NCBI RefSeq assembly: GCF_900142095.1
Contig: NZ_FQZP01000007.1
Location: 36,902 to 100,901 of the forward strand
Reading direction: 5' to 3'
Source of the DNA: Thermoclostridium caenicola
GTDB lineage: Bacteria; Bacillota; Clostridia; DSM-8532
DNA length: 64,000 nucleotides
Each line of letters starts with the position of its first letter. The first letter of the stretch is position 1. This document shows positions 25,316 to 35,216 of the stretch, piece after piece. Position numbers and translations under genes: made by a program. The notes beneath the pieces were generated by a model. That model searched no databases. It had not been told where the DNA came from and saw only the letters and a list, made by a program, of their open reading frames with translations.

Positions 25316-28300
25316 GTGAGCTTTATGTTGCTGCGATTCAATGACGGATGGGAATTTGCCAAGGGTGAGCCGGTCCACTTTGCACCGGTGGAGCTTCCCC
25401 ACGACTGGTTGATTGCCGATACGTCCAATCTGTACCAAAGCGGAGTCGGCTGGTACAGGCGCGAGCTGGACGCAGGCTTTTTGAAGGAAGGCCAGCGGCT
25501 CTTCCTGAGGTTTGACGGCGTCTATATGGACAGCACGCTCTATGTCAACGACCAATACGTCGGCGAATGGAAATACGGCTACACCGCCTTCGAGTTCGAT
25601 ATCACCGAGCACATCCACAAAGGGCCCGGCAATATACTGCTGTTCAGAGTCAACTACCAGACACCCTGCGAACGCTGGTACACCGGCGCGGGCATTTACC
25701 GGGATGTCTTTCTGAAAGTTAAAAATTCCTGCCATTTCGTATCCGACGGCATTTACATCACCACTTTCCTGAAGGATGGACGCTGGCATTATGAAGTGGA
25801 CGCCGAGGTTGAAACAGGCGGCAGACCTTATGAAGTACGGCACACCCTGCTGGGTGCCGAAAACGGGATCAAGGCGTGGGACGTGGACGCTCCGCACCTG
25901 TACATGCTGCGCTCGGAGTTGATCGTGGACGGCGAAGTGACGGATATCGAGGAAACCCGTTTTGGCTTCAGGACCATCGCTTTTGACCCCGATGAAGGCT
26001 TTTTCCTGAACGGACGGCACATGAAGCTGAAGGGCATCTGTCTGCATCATGACCTGGGGGCCCTGGGCGCCGCTGTCCACCCGGACGCCATACGGCGGCA
26101 ACTGACCCTCTTCAAGGCCATGGGGGCAAATGCCATTCGGACTGCCCACAATCCGCCGGCCAAAGTCTTCATGGACATCGCTGATGAAATGGGGTTCCTG
26201 GTGATGTCGGAACTCCTGGATGTCTGGCGGCAGCCCAAAAACCCTTATGATTACGCACGGTTTTTTGATGCATGGATAGAGAAGGACGTGGCTTCATGGA
26301 TACGCCGCGACCGGAATCATCCGTCGGTCATTATGTGGAGCATCGGAAACGAGATCCCCGACACCCACAACGATGCCGAAGGCGGAGTCGAAACACTGCG
26401 AAGGCTCATGGCTCTTGTCAGGCAGCATGATCCGAAGGGGCATGCACCCATAACCCTCTGCTCCAACTACATGCCCTGGGAAAACACGCAAAAATGTGCC
26501 GACATCATTAAACTTATCGGGTACAACTATGGCGAAAAACTCTACCATGAGCATCATTTGGCGCATCCCGACTGGATCATCTACGGCAGCGAAACCTGTT
26601 CCACCGCGCAGAGCCGGGGTATATACCACTTTCCATTAAGCAAATCCATTCTGTCCGACGACGACCTTCAGTGCTCGGCCCTGGGCAACAGTGCCACCAG
26701 TTGGGGAGCAAAAAGCGTTGAGGCCTGCATCAGGGCAGATCGCGACGCATCTTTTTCCCTGGGGCATTTCATTTGGGCCGGGCAGGATTATATCGGAGAA
26801 CCTACTCCCTACCACACCAAGAATTCCTACCTGGGCCATGTGGATACGGCAGGCTTTCCAAAAGATTCCTATTACCTGTTCCAGGCAGCATGGACCGACT
26901 ATAAAAAAGCGCCCATGGTGCACCTTTTCCCCTACTGGGATTTCTCCCCGGGCCAGATGATCGATGTGCGGGTGTGCTCCAACGCACCCTGGGTGGAGCT
27001 GTTTCTCAATGGTAACAGCCTGGGGAAGCGGGCTTTGGGAGACAGCATCGTGACAGACTGGCAGATACCCTATGAGCCCGGCACCTTACGCGCTGTCGCC
27101 TATGATGAAAACCATTGCATGGTTGCGCAGACCTGCAGGCAGTCCTTTGGCGACGTGGAAAGCCTCAGGCTCAGCAGCGAAACCTTCGGAGAACTGATGT
27201 TTGTCACTATCACAGCCGTGGACAAGGAGGGTCGCCTGGTGGAAAACGCGAACTGCCGGGTCCGGGTCTCTGTGTCCGGCGGAAAATTACTTGGTCTGGA
27301 CAACGGCGACGCCACCGATTACGAGCAGTACCAAACCGACAACAAGCGACTTTTCAGCGGGAAACTCCTGGCCATCATCAGGCTTCAGGACGGCTCAACA
27401 CCGCAAATCACGGCTACAATTGACCCCTCCGATATTCCCGTTCGCAAGATAGAGTTGACCGCCCGGGGATACACGGTGACGGCCAGGGTATTCCCGGAAA
27501 ATGCCACCTACAAAGATCTTTACTGGCGGCTCACCGATGCCGGCGGCATTGATAGCCCTTTGGGCAGTCTGGAAGTCTCGGAGAACGGCCTGAGCGCTAC
27601 CGTAACCCCCAAGGGGGATGGGGACGTTTATGTGCGGTGTGCCGCGAAAAACGGGCGCGGGCATATCACGCTCATCTCTCAGTGCAAACTGACCATCACC
27701 GGTATGGGCAAGCCGTTTCTGGATCCCTATGCTTTCATATCAGGCGGGTTATACAATTGCAGCAACACGGAACTGACAAACGGCAATGAGCGCGGTGTAG
27801 CCACGCTCAGGGATGGCGAAAGCCATGTAGGCTTCAAGGATCTGGACTTCGGAGATTATGGCTCCGACGAGCTTACCCTGTGGCTTTTCCCGCTGGATAA
27901 GGATCCTTTCACCTTCGAGGTATGGGAAGGGATGCCCCTTGAAGGAGGATCCCTCCTCCTGACGGCATTTTATGACAAGGGCTCCATCTGGAACACCTAT
28001 CAGGAGGTCACCTATAAGCTGCCGCGCCGGCTTCGGGGCATCACCACACTATGCCTGGTATTCAGGCAAAAAGTCCATATCAAGGGTTTCAGGTTCAGAA
28101 AATTTGAAAAAGCCTTCCAAAGGCTTCAGGCTGCGGAATGTGACCATATTTCCGGGGATTCGTTCCTCATCAGGGACGGCGCTGTTGAGCAGATCGGCAA
28201 CAACGTGACCCTGGTCTATGATAACATGGATTTCGGGGAAACTGGTGCAGGCCGTATTGAGCTATGCTGGCGGACGCATCTTTCAAAAAACCCGATCACC

Positions 28301-28477
28301 ATCGTCTTTTCAGGCGATGGAGAAGAACTCCGGCAAATGGTTGAGATCAGTCGGGCGGACAACTGGGATACCCGCGTTTTCACACTGGACAGCAGGGTTT
28401 ACGGAAAAAAAACAGTCTCTTTCATCTTTCTGCCCGGATGCAGCCTGGATCTGGCCTGGTTCCGTTTCCTTGAGTAG
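25316..28477 (+). CDS. Glycoside hydrolase family 2 (beta-galactosidase-like) with C-terminal sandwich modules
   Basis: 1053 residues. Residues 1-140 are the sugar-binding jelly roll (LPHDWLI, GWYRREL, YVNDQYVG, YTGAGIYRDV). A short Ig-like domain follows, then the TIM barrel with the acid/base Glu at about residue 346 (MWSIGNEIPDT) and the nucleophile Glu at about 426 (YGSETCS). The active-site HNPP motif (IRTAHNPP) is present. After the barrel come DUF4982-like and Ig-like domains, then two beta-sandwich stretches (about 800-920 and 940-1053) resembling CBM6 modules. No signal peptide is seen, so it is probably cytoplasmic and acts on imported oligosaccharides. The start is GTG at 25316 or ATG at 25325. 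Exact substrate unknown. Confidence 0.9.
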   Translation: MSFMLLRFNDGWEFAKGEPVHFAPVELPHDWLIADTSNLYQSGVGWYRRELDAGFLKEGQRLFLRFDGVYMDSTLYVNDQYVGEWKYGYTAFEFDITEHIHKGPGNILLFRVNYQTPCERWYTGAGIYRDVFLKVKNSCHFVSDGIYITTFLKDGRWHYEVDAEVETGGRPYEVRHTLLGAENGIKAWDVDAPHLYMLRSELIVDGEVTDIEETRFGFRTIAFDPDEGFFLNGRHMKLKGICLHHDLGALGAAVHPDAIRRQLTLFKAMGANAIRTAHNPPAKVFMDIADEMGFLVMSELLDVWRQPKNPYDYARFFDAWIEKDVASWIRRDRNHPSVIMWSIGNEIPDTHNDAEGGVETLRRLMALVRQHDPKGHAPITLCSNYMPWENTQKCADIIKLIGYNYGEKLYHEHHLAHPDWIIYGSETCSTAQSRGIYHFPLSKSILSDDDLQCSALGNSATSWGAKSVEACIRADRDASFSLGHFIWAGQDYIGEPTPYHTKNSYLGHVDTAGFPKDSYYLFQAAWTDYKKAPMVHLFPYWDFSPGQMIDVRVCSNAPWVELFLNGNSLGKRALGDSIVTDWQIPYEPGTLRAVAYDENHCMVAQTCRQSFGDVESLRLSSETFGELMFVTITAVDKEGRLVENANCRVRVSVSGGKLLGLDNGDATDYEQYQTDNKRLFSGKLLAIIRLQDGSTPQITATIDPSDIPVRKIELTARGYTVTARVFPENATYKDLYWRLTDAGGIDSPLGSLEVSENGLSATVTPKGDGDVYVRCAAKNGRGHITLISQCKLTITGMGKPFLDPYAFISGGLYNCSNTELTNGNERGVATLRDGESHVGFKDLDFGDYGSDELTLWLFPLDKDPFTFEVWEGMPLEGGSLLLTAFYDKGSIWNTYQEVTYKLPRRLRGITTLCLVFRQKVHIKGFRFRKFEKAFQRLQAAECDHISGDSFLIRDGAVEQIGNNVTLVYDNMDFGETGAGRIELCWRTHLSKNPITIVFSGDGEELRQMVEISRADNWDTRVFTLDSRVYGKKTVSFIFLPGCSLDLAWFRFLE

Positions 28478-28536
28478 CCGTTTCGGCAAATGGAATCCCG
28501 AAATTTATTGAAAACTTTTCCGAAAGGACGGTTAGC

Positions 28537-30084
28537 ATGAGCGTTATACTTCCTCAACTCATTTCCGACGGCATGGTGCTTCAAAGGCATGCCGAGGTTA
28601 AAATCTGGGGAAAGGCCGATAGGCCCGTTACCCTCACGTTTTTAGGAAAGCAATATAAGGCATTTCCCGATGCCTCCGGCCATTGGGAGATCCTTCTGCG
28701 TGACCTGGCTCCCGGAGGGCCCCATACCATGTTTATCAATGAGATCACCATCCGGGATGTTTTCATCGGCGATGTATGGCTTTGCTCAGGCCAGTCCAAC
28801 ATGCAGATCCCCATGGCCCGGGTCAGGCATATGTATCCGGAGGAGATAGCCTCCCCCAATCCCAACATCCGGCAGTTCACGGTTCCCCAGCGCTTCAATT
28901 TCCATGGGCCCCAGGATGATCTGGAAGGAGGCCGGTGGGCCGCCGCGACACCTGAAACCATCCAGGATTTCTCCGCCGTGGGCTATTTTTTTGCCAAACG
29001 CCTTTATGAACGCTATCACGTCCCCGTCGGACTGATCCTGTCGGCTGTGGGCGGCACTCCCATCCACGCCTGGATGAGCAAGGGCGCTTTGGCGGATTTT
29101 CCGGAGCTCATTAAGGAAGCCGAACAGTGCGCGGACGACGGTTATGTGGCAAGGGTTCAGGCCAAAGAAGCCAAACGCTGGGAAAGCTTCTTCAATGGAA
29201 TCGATGCCTCCGATCCCGGGCTTCATGAAAAATGGCATGCGCCCGAGTACGACGACGGGGACTGGGAGGAGCGGCAGCTTCTCGAGCCCTGGCCCGGCTG
29301 CGGTTCGGTATGGTTCAGGAAGACCCTTTACATCCCGCCCGAGCTTGCGGGAAAAAAGGCCACCCTTTTTCTCGGAACTTTACTTGACTGGGATATGGTC
29401 TATGTCAACGGACAGCCGGTGGGAAACACCACCTACAGATATCCTCCCAGGGAATATGTGATACCCGCGCTGCCTGAGGGGCGCTGCGTGATAGCCATCC
29501 GCGTCATCAGCAAGGACGGCGGGTGTTTCACACCGGGAAAGCAATATCTGCTGGTCACCGACGCCGGATCCGTCAATTTAAACGATACCTGGCGATTCCG
29601 CCGCGGCGCGACGACGATCCCTCCCGCTCCGGAGGTCTTTTTCCAATACAAGCCGACCGGTCTCTACAACGGTATGATAGCCCCCTTGCGGCGTTTCGCC
29701 GTGAAAGGGGTGATCTGGTACCAGGGCGAGGCCGATGCCGAAAACCCTGAAAGATACGCGGAAAAATTCAGAAGGATGGTTAACATCTGGCGTGCGGATT
29801 GGGGTCAGGAACTCCCCTTCCTGTTCGTGGAACTTCCCCATTGGGAAGGCGGACCCAACTGGCACCTGATGAGACAGCAGCAATGGCTTGCGCTGGATAT
29901 TCCAAAAACCGCCATAGCAGCGGCCTTTGACCTGGGCGAGCACAACGATCTGCATCCCCAGGGCAAGCAAATAGTGGGCGATCGTCTGGCCCGCTGCGCC
30001 ATGCGCCTGGTGTACGGTGAAAAGCTTCCCCACTCCCCCTTTGAGATCGCGGGCAAGCTGGATCTCTCACATCATCAGTCTTAA
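28537..30084 (+). CDS. SGNH-type carbohydrate esterase (sialate O-acetylesterase family)
   Basis: 515 residues, no signal peptide. The nucleophile is Ser87 in CSGQSNM; the second block is WYQGEADAE; the Asp-x-His pair is at about residues 471-473 (NDLHP). A galactose-binding-like insert (about 225-340, with MVYVNGQPVGNT) splits the catalytic domain, as in sialate 9-O-acetylesterases and related acetylxylan esterases. It lies 59 bp after the GH2 gene with GAAAGGACGG before the ATG, so the two probably deacetylate and cut the same imported glycan. The Ser in the motif and the length argue for an active enzyme. Confidence 0.9.
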   Translation: MSVILPQLISDGMVLQRHAEVKIWGKADRPVTLTFLGKQYKAFPDASGHWEILLRDLAPGGPHTMFINEITIRDVFIGDVWLCSGQSNMQIPMARVRHMYPEEIASPNPNIRQFTVPQRFNFHGPQDDLEGGRWAAATPETIQDFSAVGYFFAKRLYERYHVPVGLILSAVGGTPIHAWMSKGALADFPELIKEAEQCADDGYVARVQAKEAKRWESFFNGIDASDPGLHEKWHAPEYDDGDWEERQLLEPWPGCGSVWFRKTLYIPPELAGKKATLFLGTLLDWDMVYVNGQPVGNTTYRYPPREYVIPALPEGRCVIAIRVISKDGGCFTPGKQYLLVTDAGSVNLNDTWRFRRGATTIPPAPEVFFQYKPTGLYNGMIAPLRRFAVKGVIWYQGEADAENPERYAEKFRRMVNIWRADWGQELPFLFVELPHWEGGPNWHLMRQQQWLALDIPKTAIAAAFDLGEHNDLHPQGKQIVGDRLARCAMRLVYGEKLPHSPFEIAGKLDLSHHQS

Positions 30085-30548
30085 CCGATGTATTTTGCCA
30101 GGAACGGGCAGGGGTTTTCCTCATTCCAGAATAGCGGGAAGACTTCCAGCGGATAAAACCCGTTTTTGAAGTAAAAAGCCCGGGTTCGGTCATAGGGCTC
30201 ATAATCGGCCGAAGCGTCGAGGGTTTTGACGGTGATGAACTTGAACCCGTTTCTCCGGCCATAATCTTCCACCGCCTATAGCAAGGCGCCGCCCACCCCC
30301 TGCCTATGGTATTCCTTCAGCACACCCAGGTTATACATGTCCATGGTATACGCATTTTGTATTTTCAATGCGATGAAGCCGATGGCCCTATCCCCGTCAA
30401 AGGCGGCGAAAAAAGGCATCTCCCTGTGTGTCACCGACTTTCTGTCGATATCCTCCGGCGGACTGAACCATTCCGGCAGCGCATGCATGATCTCAAGGGT
30501 GATGCTGGTTTTCTGGTCTTTATTGTGAATTTCTCTTACTTCAAACAA
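30081..30548 (-). pseudogene. GNAT acetyltransferase interrupted by an in-frame amber codon
   Basis: The reading frame from the TTG at 30548 (TGGAGGT seven bases upstream) encodes an N-terminal GNAT half ending EYHRQGVGGALL. A TAG stop at 30276-30278 follows, and in the same frame the rest of the domain continues (AVEDYGRRNGFKFITVKTL, then AFYFKNGFYPLEVF). The stop falls inside the acetyl-CoA loop helix, where a Gln (CAG) is common, so a single C-to-T change is the simplest cause. Without it the protein would have 155 residues. Sequencing error or suppression cannot be excluded. The 3' end overlaps the esterase gene by 4 bp, convergently. Confidence 0.8.
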
Positions 30549-30679
30549 TTCAGATACCTCCATTTACGTTAAACTGGACGGTCCGTTCCATATAGCAGAC
30601 GCTGAAGGGCAGATACGGGAACAGTAAATACCTGGGATATGTCAGCCTGAAGCCGCCATTTTCCCCTTGTAGTGGCAGG

Positions 30680-32048
30680 CTACATGAACTTCTTAAGCAA
30701 ACCCAGCTTATCCCTATATGGCGGGTACCTGAGCCTGATGTCCGGCCAAATGGACTTTTTCATGATGCTTTTGTAGTGGGTAAAGGTATCGAAGCTCCAT
30801 TTTCCGTGGTAGCTTCCCATCCCGCTTTCTCCCACGCCGCCAAAGGGCATGTAGGATGTTGCAAGGTGGACAATGGTATCGTTGATACACCCGCCGCCAA
30901 AGGAAATGCTTTTGATGATCCGCTTTTCCACATTTTTGTCGTTGGTGAAAAGATACAGCGCCAGAGGTTTGGGACGGCTGTTTACTGCTGTAATCACTTC
31001 ATGGATACCCTCAAACTCCAGGACCGGCAGGATGGGGCCAAAGATTTCCTCCTGCATGACCGGAGATTCCCAGCTGACCTGATCCACAATGGTGGGCGCT
31101 ATCTGAAGCGTCGCCTCATTGACATCACCGCCCACCAGGATTCTCCCGTCGCTGAGCAGCCCTTTCAGGCGGTTGAAGTGCTTTTCGTTGATGATTCTGG
31201 GATATTCGGGGTTCCGGCATGGTGTGTCGCCGAAAAACTCGGTTATGGCTTTTTCCATGGCCATGATAAGCCTGTCTTTTACATCCCTGTGAACCAGCAG
31301 GTAATCGGGCGCAACACATGTCTGCCCGCTGTTCAGGCATTTGCCCCAGATAATCCTTCTTGCCGCAAGTTCAAGGTCTACATTCTTATCCACGATACAC
31401 GGGCTTTTCCCGCCCAGTTCCAGCGTGACCGGGGTCAAATGCCTGGATGCGGCTTCCATCACGGTCCTTCCGACGCCGACGCTTCCTGTGAAGAAGATGT
31501 AGTCGAACTTCTGTTTCAGAAGCTCCTGGTTGGCCTCCCTTCCGCCCTCAATGACGGCAATATATTCTTCCGGAAAGCATCCGCCCAGTATTTTCGCAAT
31601 CAGGGATGAGGTATGGGGCGAATAGGACGAGGGCTTCACTACCGCGCAATTTCCTGCGGCCATGGCTCCGATGAGGGGCGCGAAGGCCAGCTGAAAAGGA
31701 TAGTTCCACGGGGACATGATCAACACAACGCCATAGGGCTCCGGCACCCTATACGAAGAGGATTTGAAATGCATGATGGGTGTCCTTACCCGCTTTTTCC
31801 CCGCCCATTTGGGAAGATGCCTGATGGCATCATCCAGTTCGGCATAAACGATACCAAGTTCAGTGGCATAAGCTTCAAAAGCCGACTTGTTCAGATCCTG
31901 CTTCAGGGCATCCAGAATGTCCTGTTCATGGGCCTTGATGGCAGATTTCAGCTTCCTGAGGGTATCCATCCGAAACGAAATATCCTTGGTGCCATCGCTT
32001 AAAAAAAAGGGCTCTCTGCCGCTCGATGACAGAATTTATGTTGGTCAT
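30680..32048 (-). CDS. Class 3 aldehyde dehydrogenase, frameshifted in its first codons
   Basis: From 31969 down the frame gives 429 residues of an NAD(P)-dependent class 3 ALDH: MSPWNYPFQLAFAP, TGSVGVGR (cofactor), TLELGGKSP with the general-base Glu, NSGQTCVAPDY with the catalytic Cys, and the C-terminal PFGGVGESG. The natural start is the ATG at 32048, which has a perfect GAGGAG site. From there MTNINSVIERQRA reads correctly until a run of eight T (plus-strand A run 32001-32008). With seven T the frame joins SDGTKDISFRMDTL and the protein has 455 residues, the normal family length. Either a real frameshift, a homopolymer miscall or transcriptional slippage. No ribosome site precedes the ATG at 31969. 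Confidence 0.85.
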
Positions 32049-32199
32049 GGCAATTTCTCCTCATGATACCGGCAGCAAAATGCGACATGTTCATAATGCT
32101 CATGGATTTAGGGCCGGGCCACACACTGATTCGGTTTACTCTTATTATACACCCACAGTCTGAATACCGGATACCAGATTCGAAAGCCGTTTTCACCGG

Positions 32200-32706
32200 T
32201 TATACGTTCTTTCCGGAGTACCGCCGTTTGAACCATAACATAGCAAAAATAAAAGCTGCGCCTGCTGAACTGATCAGCATGATCATCAAACGTCTGTTGA
32301 GGGTAGAATCCTTATATTTCAATACGTAATCGGTTATATCGTATACTGTCTCATAGGGTATACCCTCTGCTATGAGCACACCGCTGAAATCAGGTCTGGA
32401 GTAATCGGCATAGGACGCAAACCGGTAACGAGGAAAAGCAAAATGTTTATAGTAAGAAACCGCATAGTTCATTTCAGTGCCATTTTCCAGCCGGAACCGA
32501 TATATAAAGGCTTTGCCGTTGTTATTGCACTTGCTATCGAGCAGCGCAAAGTCCACTATATCCGCTCGATATAACTGGCCCGCTCTTTTAAGGGTGTCTC
32601 CACACAAGTCGCTCTCCCGCAGCGGGAAAAAGAGCGCTGACACCAATATTGCCATAACCGCCAGACCCATTATACAGCAAATAGCCATGATACGACCCGT
32701 TTTCAT
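32200..32706 (-). CDS. Two-helix membrane protein of unknown function
   Basis: 168 residues. A helix at residues 6-27, a roughly 105-residue hydrophilic middle with an internal Cys pair (LCGDTLKRA and SKCNNNG), a second helix around 140-160, and a basic tail (KRRYSGKNV). The middle region probably lies outside. GGGGAT precedes the ATG. No family recognised; it stands alone between the aldehyde dehydrogenase and the exporter genes. Confidence 0.65.
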   Translation of the reverse strand: MKTGRIMAICCIMGLAVMAILVSALFFPLRESDLCGDTLKRAGQLYRADIVDFALLDSKCNNNGKAFIYRFRLENGTEMNYAVSYYKHFAFPRYRFASYADYSRPDFSGVLIAEGIPYETVYDITDYVLKYKDSTLNRRLMIMLISSAGAAFIFAMLWFKRRYSGKNV

Positions 32707-32892
32707 GACAATCCCCTATAAACCACTACAGGTAATGCTTCAATGCCATATGATAAACAGGCAATAAGCCAGGAAAAGCTCAAATCCTCCTTTACGGATC
32801 TACCTGACCAATATATGTCCTGTTCAAGCATAGATACTGGTCAATCCTTCTACAGGATAATGATATATATGCAAATATGTGCTTATCCATCA

Positions 32893-34068
32893 TCAGGCTT
32901 CCCATGTCTGGCGCTTCTGCTTGATGATCACCAGGGCTACTGCCAGGATGGCCACCCCTATCCCCAGCTGCATGCCCATATAGCCCAGGAATGGCTTGAA
33001 TGTTTCCAAAGCAATGCTCCCAAGATTGATGATCTCGTTATTAAACCTCACATACCAGTATACAGGAAAGATCTGTGCAAAGGCCAGGACCTTTTCCCCT
33101 AGCATGAACTGAGGAACAAAAACACCGCAGGTAAAGCACATACCCAGGCTTACGACGTTGGTGACTGCCGACAGGGCATTGCGGCTGTTAAGCGTACTGC
33201 CGACCATGAAGCTTATGCTCAGGGCTACCAGGGTAAAGACAAAGGCGTTGAGGGCCATCAGCATAACCGGCTTTGCCAGCATGGTCCTGCCATACATCAC
33301 AAAGCCCAGGATCATCATGACCATCCAGCAAACCACGGCATAGATAAGATTTCCCCATAGGATCTGCATGTTCTGCTGCCTGAGGGGAACCGATGAACAG
33401 AGGGTCCTGCTGCGCAGGTCCTTCTGATTGAAGACCATCATAAAGGTTCCAATCCCCAGGATCAAGAGGCTCAGGAGCACATAGGACATATAGTTGAAAA
33501 ACGAAGTGATGTTGTCGCCGACATTAATATCTTCCACCTTGCTCCTGATTTCCACAGCCGTTTCAACCGACAGGTCGTCAATGACCTGTGCGACCAATTC
33601 CTGCTGAGAGATACCAGGAATATTGGCCAGGTAGAACCTTGCCGTATTCAGGAACTTATTGATATTCATGTCCAGATACACCGATGAAAAAGAGGCTGGC
33701 CGGCTGGTCTTTTCCAGTTCAATCGGTCTGCCTGCCATAAAGTCTTCGGTGAACCCTGAAGGTATCCTGAGAATGTAATCCACATCCTCAAAGAAAAGGG
33801 CATCCTGCAAGGAAGTCCTGTCATGCTTCACATCCACCATATTTGCATACCGCTCAAGATAAGCTTTGAGCCCCTCGGTCAGGATGGAGGAATCAGCCTC
33901 GTCCACAAAAGCCAACTTAACTTTGGCGTCGGAAAACACGGTGTCTGCAGGAGTAGCCGCGCCGCTGCTCAGCAGGGAAGCGGCAAGTCCAATAAACACA
34001 GCGAGATAGATCAGCAACTGGGATAAGTTCTTCTTAATTATCCTCCTGTATGCTCGGAATACTGGCAT
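32893..34068 (-). CDS. ABC-2 type exporter permease, LnrM/LnrN-like
   Basis: 391 residues: one N-terminal helix, an extracytoplasmic domain of about 150 residues, then five helices, the ABC2_membrane_3 layout (YhgE-like half). It overlaps the upstream permease by 35 bp and has AAGGAGGG before its ATG. With the ATPase at 35217 and a NarL-type two-component system divergent from them, the set matches the linearmycin-resistance Lnr type of peptide/antibiotic exporter. Substrate not shown. Confidence 0.85.
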   Translation of the reverse strand: MPVFRAYRRIIKKNLSQLLIYLAVFIGLAASLLSSGAATPADTVFSDAKVKLAFVDEADSSILTEGLKAYLERYANMVDVKHDRTSLQDALFFEDVDYILRIPSGFTEDFMAGRPIELEKTSRPASFSSVYLDMNINKFLNTARFYLANIPGISQQELVAQVIDDLSVETAVEIRSKVEDINVGDNITSFFNYMSYVLLSLLILGIGTFMMVFNQKDLRSRTLCSSVPLRQQNMQILWGNLIYAVVCWMVMMILGFVMYGRTMLAKPVMLMALNAFVFTLVALSISFMVGSTLNSRNALSAVTNVVSLGMCFTCGVFVPQFMLGEKVLAFAQIFPVYWYVRFNNEIINLGSIALETFKPFLGYMGMQLGIGVAILAVALVIIKQKRQTWEA

Positions 34069-35203
34069 AGCGATCCCTCCTTACGGTCAGATAGGTCAGA
34101 AGCAGGAACACGGCTGAAAAGGCCAACAGCAGGGCAATGTTCAAAGCAAACCTATGATAGGTGTCATAGTAGTACAGGGCATAGAGGGCATCCGTGATGA
34201 GGTTGGCCGGGTTAATATAGGCCAGCATCGGAACAGCTTTGATGACGATATACTTGAAAGGTGCGAAATAAAGACCGGCAAGCCCTGACATGAGCATGGA
34301 CAAGCCAATCAGCACACCAATTTTCAGTCCCAGGTTCCGCTTGACAAGGCCGCTTACCAGGGTCCCCAATGTCAAGCCGGCCAGCGCACCGACAAGACAG
34401 GTCAGAAGGATATAGCCCGCCTGGTTGCCGAAAGGCACCTTCAGAACCAGGATCATATACAGAAGCAGGAGGGACAGTTCCACGAACTGTATGATCCAGG
34501 CAGCCAGTATACCGGCGAGAAGTGTTTTCATCTTATGAACCGGGGCAAGGTTGATACGGGCTCCGTTGGCGGATTGGTCGGCCTGTACCTCGCCGATAAC
34601 CCTAAGACCCCAGAACGCTCCATACAGGCTGGCCATGGCCAAAAGGGCATAATAGTAGGTTACGGTGTTATCTGTCTTGTTTTTTCCCAGGGGCAGTTCG
34701 GTTAAATAATCATCGGCCGGAAAACGCGTTAACGTGTCGCCATTGGCCGGTATATCGAAGTTTCTCAGAATAACCGTCCCGTAGGAAGCGCTAATCTGGC
34801 GGTACTGGTCCAGAAAGCTTTTAATAATGGACTGGTGCATGCCTGACTGCTTCACCACAAGCTTAATATCGGGATCCAAAAGGATGATGCCGTGGACCTT
34901 CCCCTGTTCCAGAAGCGTTTCAGCTTCATCGGAAGAAACAAGCTCTACGGACAGCAAAGGCTCCTGCTCATCCCGCTTTTCAGAGACCGATACGAGAGCT
35001 TCCTGAAAAGGCTTGTTATTCCGGTATGCCTCATTATCTACTACGGCAACCTTTGCGCTTGTGAAACTGACGGCATTGTTTAAGTTGGAAAACGCTGTAA
35101 AAAACAGGGTTGAAAGCACGATAGGAAAAAGTATTGTCCAGAACAGGACAACTTTATCCCTCAGCAAACATTTCAGCCGATACTTAAAAACATGTGTGAA
35201 CAT
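34034..35203 (-). CDS. ABC-2 type exporter permease, LnrM/LnrN-like
   Basis: 389 residues with the same plan as its neighbour: KCLLRDKVVLFWTILFPIVLSTLFF at the N-terminus, an outside domain (residues 40-170), then five helices. The two permeases probably form a heterodimer. GAGGGAG lies before the ATG; the stop of the ATPase gene is 13 bp upstream. Confidence 0.86.
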   Translation of the reverse strand: MFTHVFKYRLKCLLRDKVVLFWTILFPIVLSTLFFTAFSNLNNAVSFTSAKVAVVDNEAYRNNKPFQEALVSVSEKRDEQEPLLSVELVSSDEAETLLEQGKVHGIILLDPDIKLVVKQSGMHQSIIKSFLDQYRQISASYGTVILRNFDIPANGDTLTRFPADDYLTELPLGKNKTDNTVTYYYALLAMASLYGAFWGLRVIGEVQADQSANGARINLAPVHKMKTLLAGILAAWIIQFVELSLLLLYMILVLKVPFGNQAGYILLTCLVGALAGLTLGTLVSGLVKRNLGLKIGVLIGLSMLMSGLAGLYFAPFKYIVIKAVPMLAYINPANLITDALYALYYYDTYHRFALNIALLLAFSAVFLLLTYLTVRRDRYASIPSIQEDN

Positions 35204-35216
35204 ATTGCTCCCTCCC

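Noticed and set aside
31999..32196. A 65-codon minus-strand frame before the aldehyde dehydrogenase
   Set aside because: It is the wrong frame across the real ribosome site and start of that gene.
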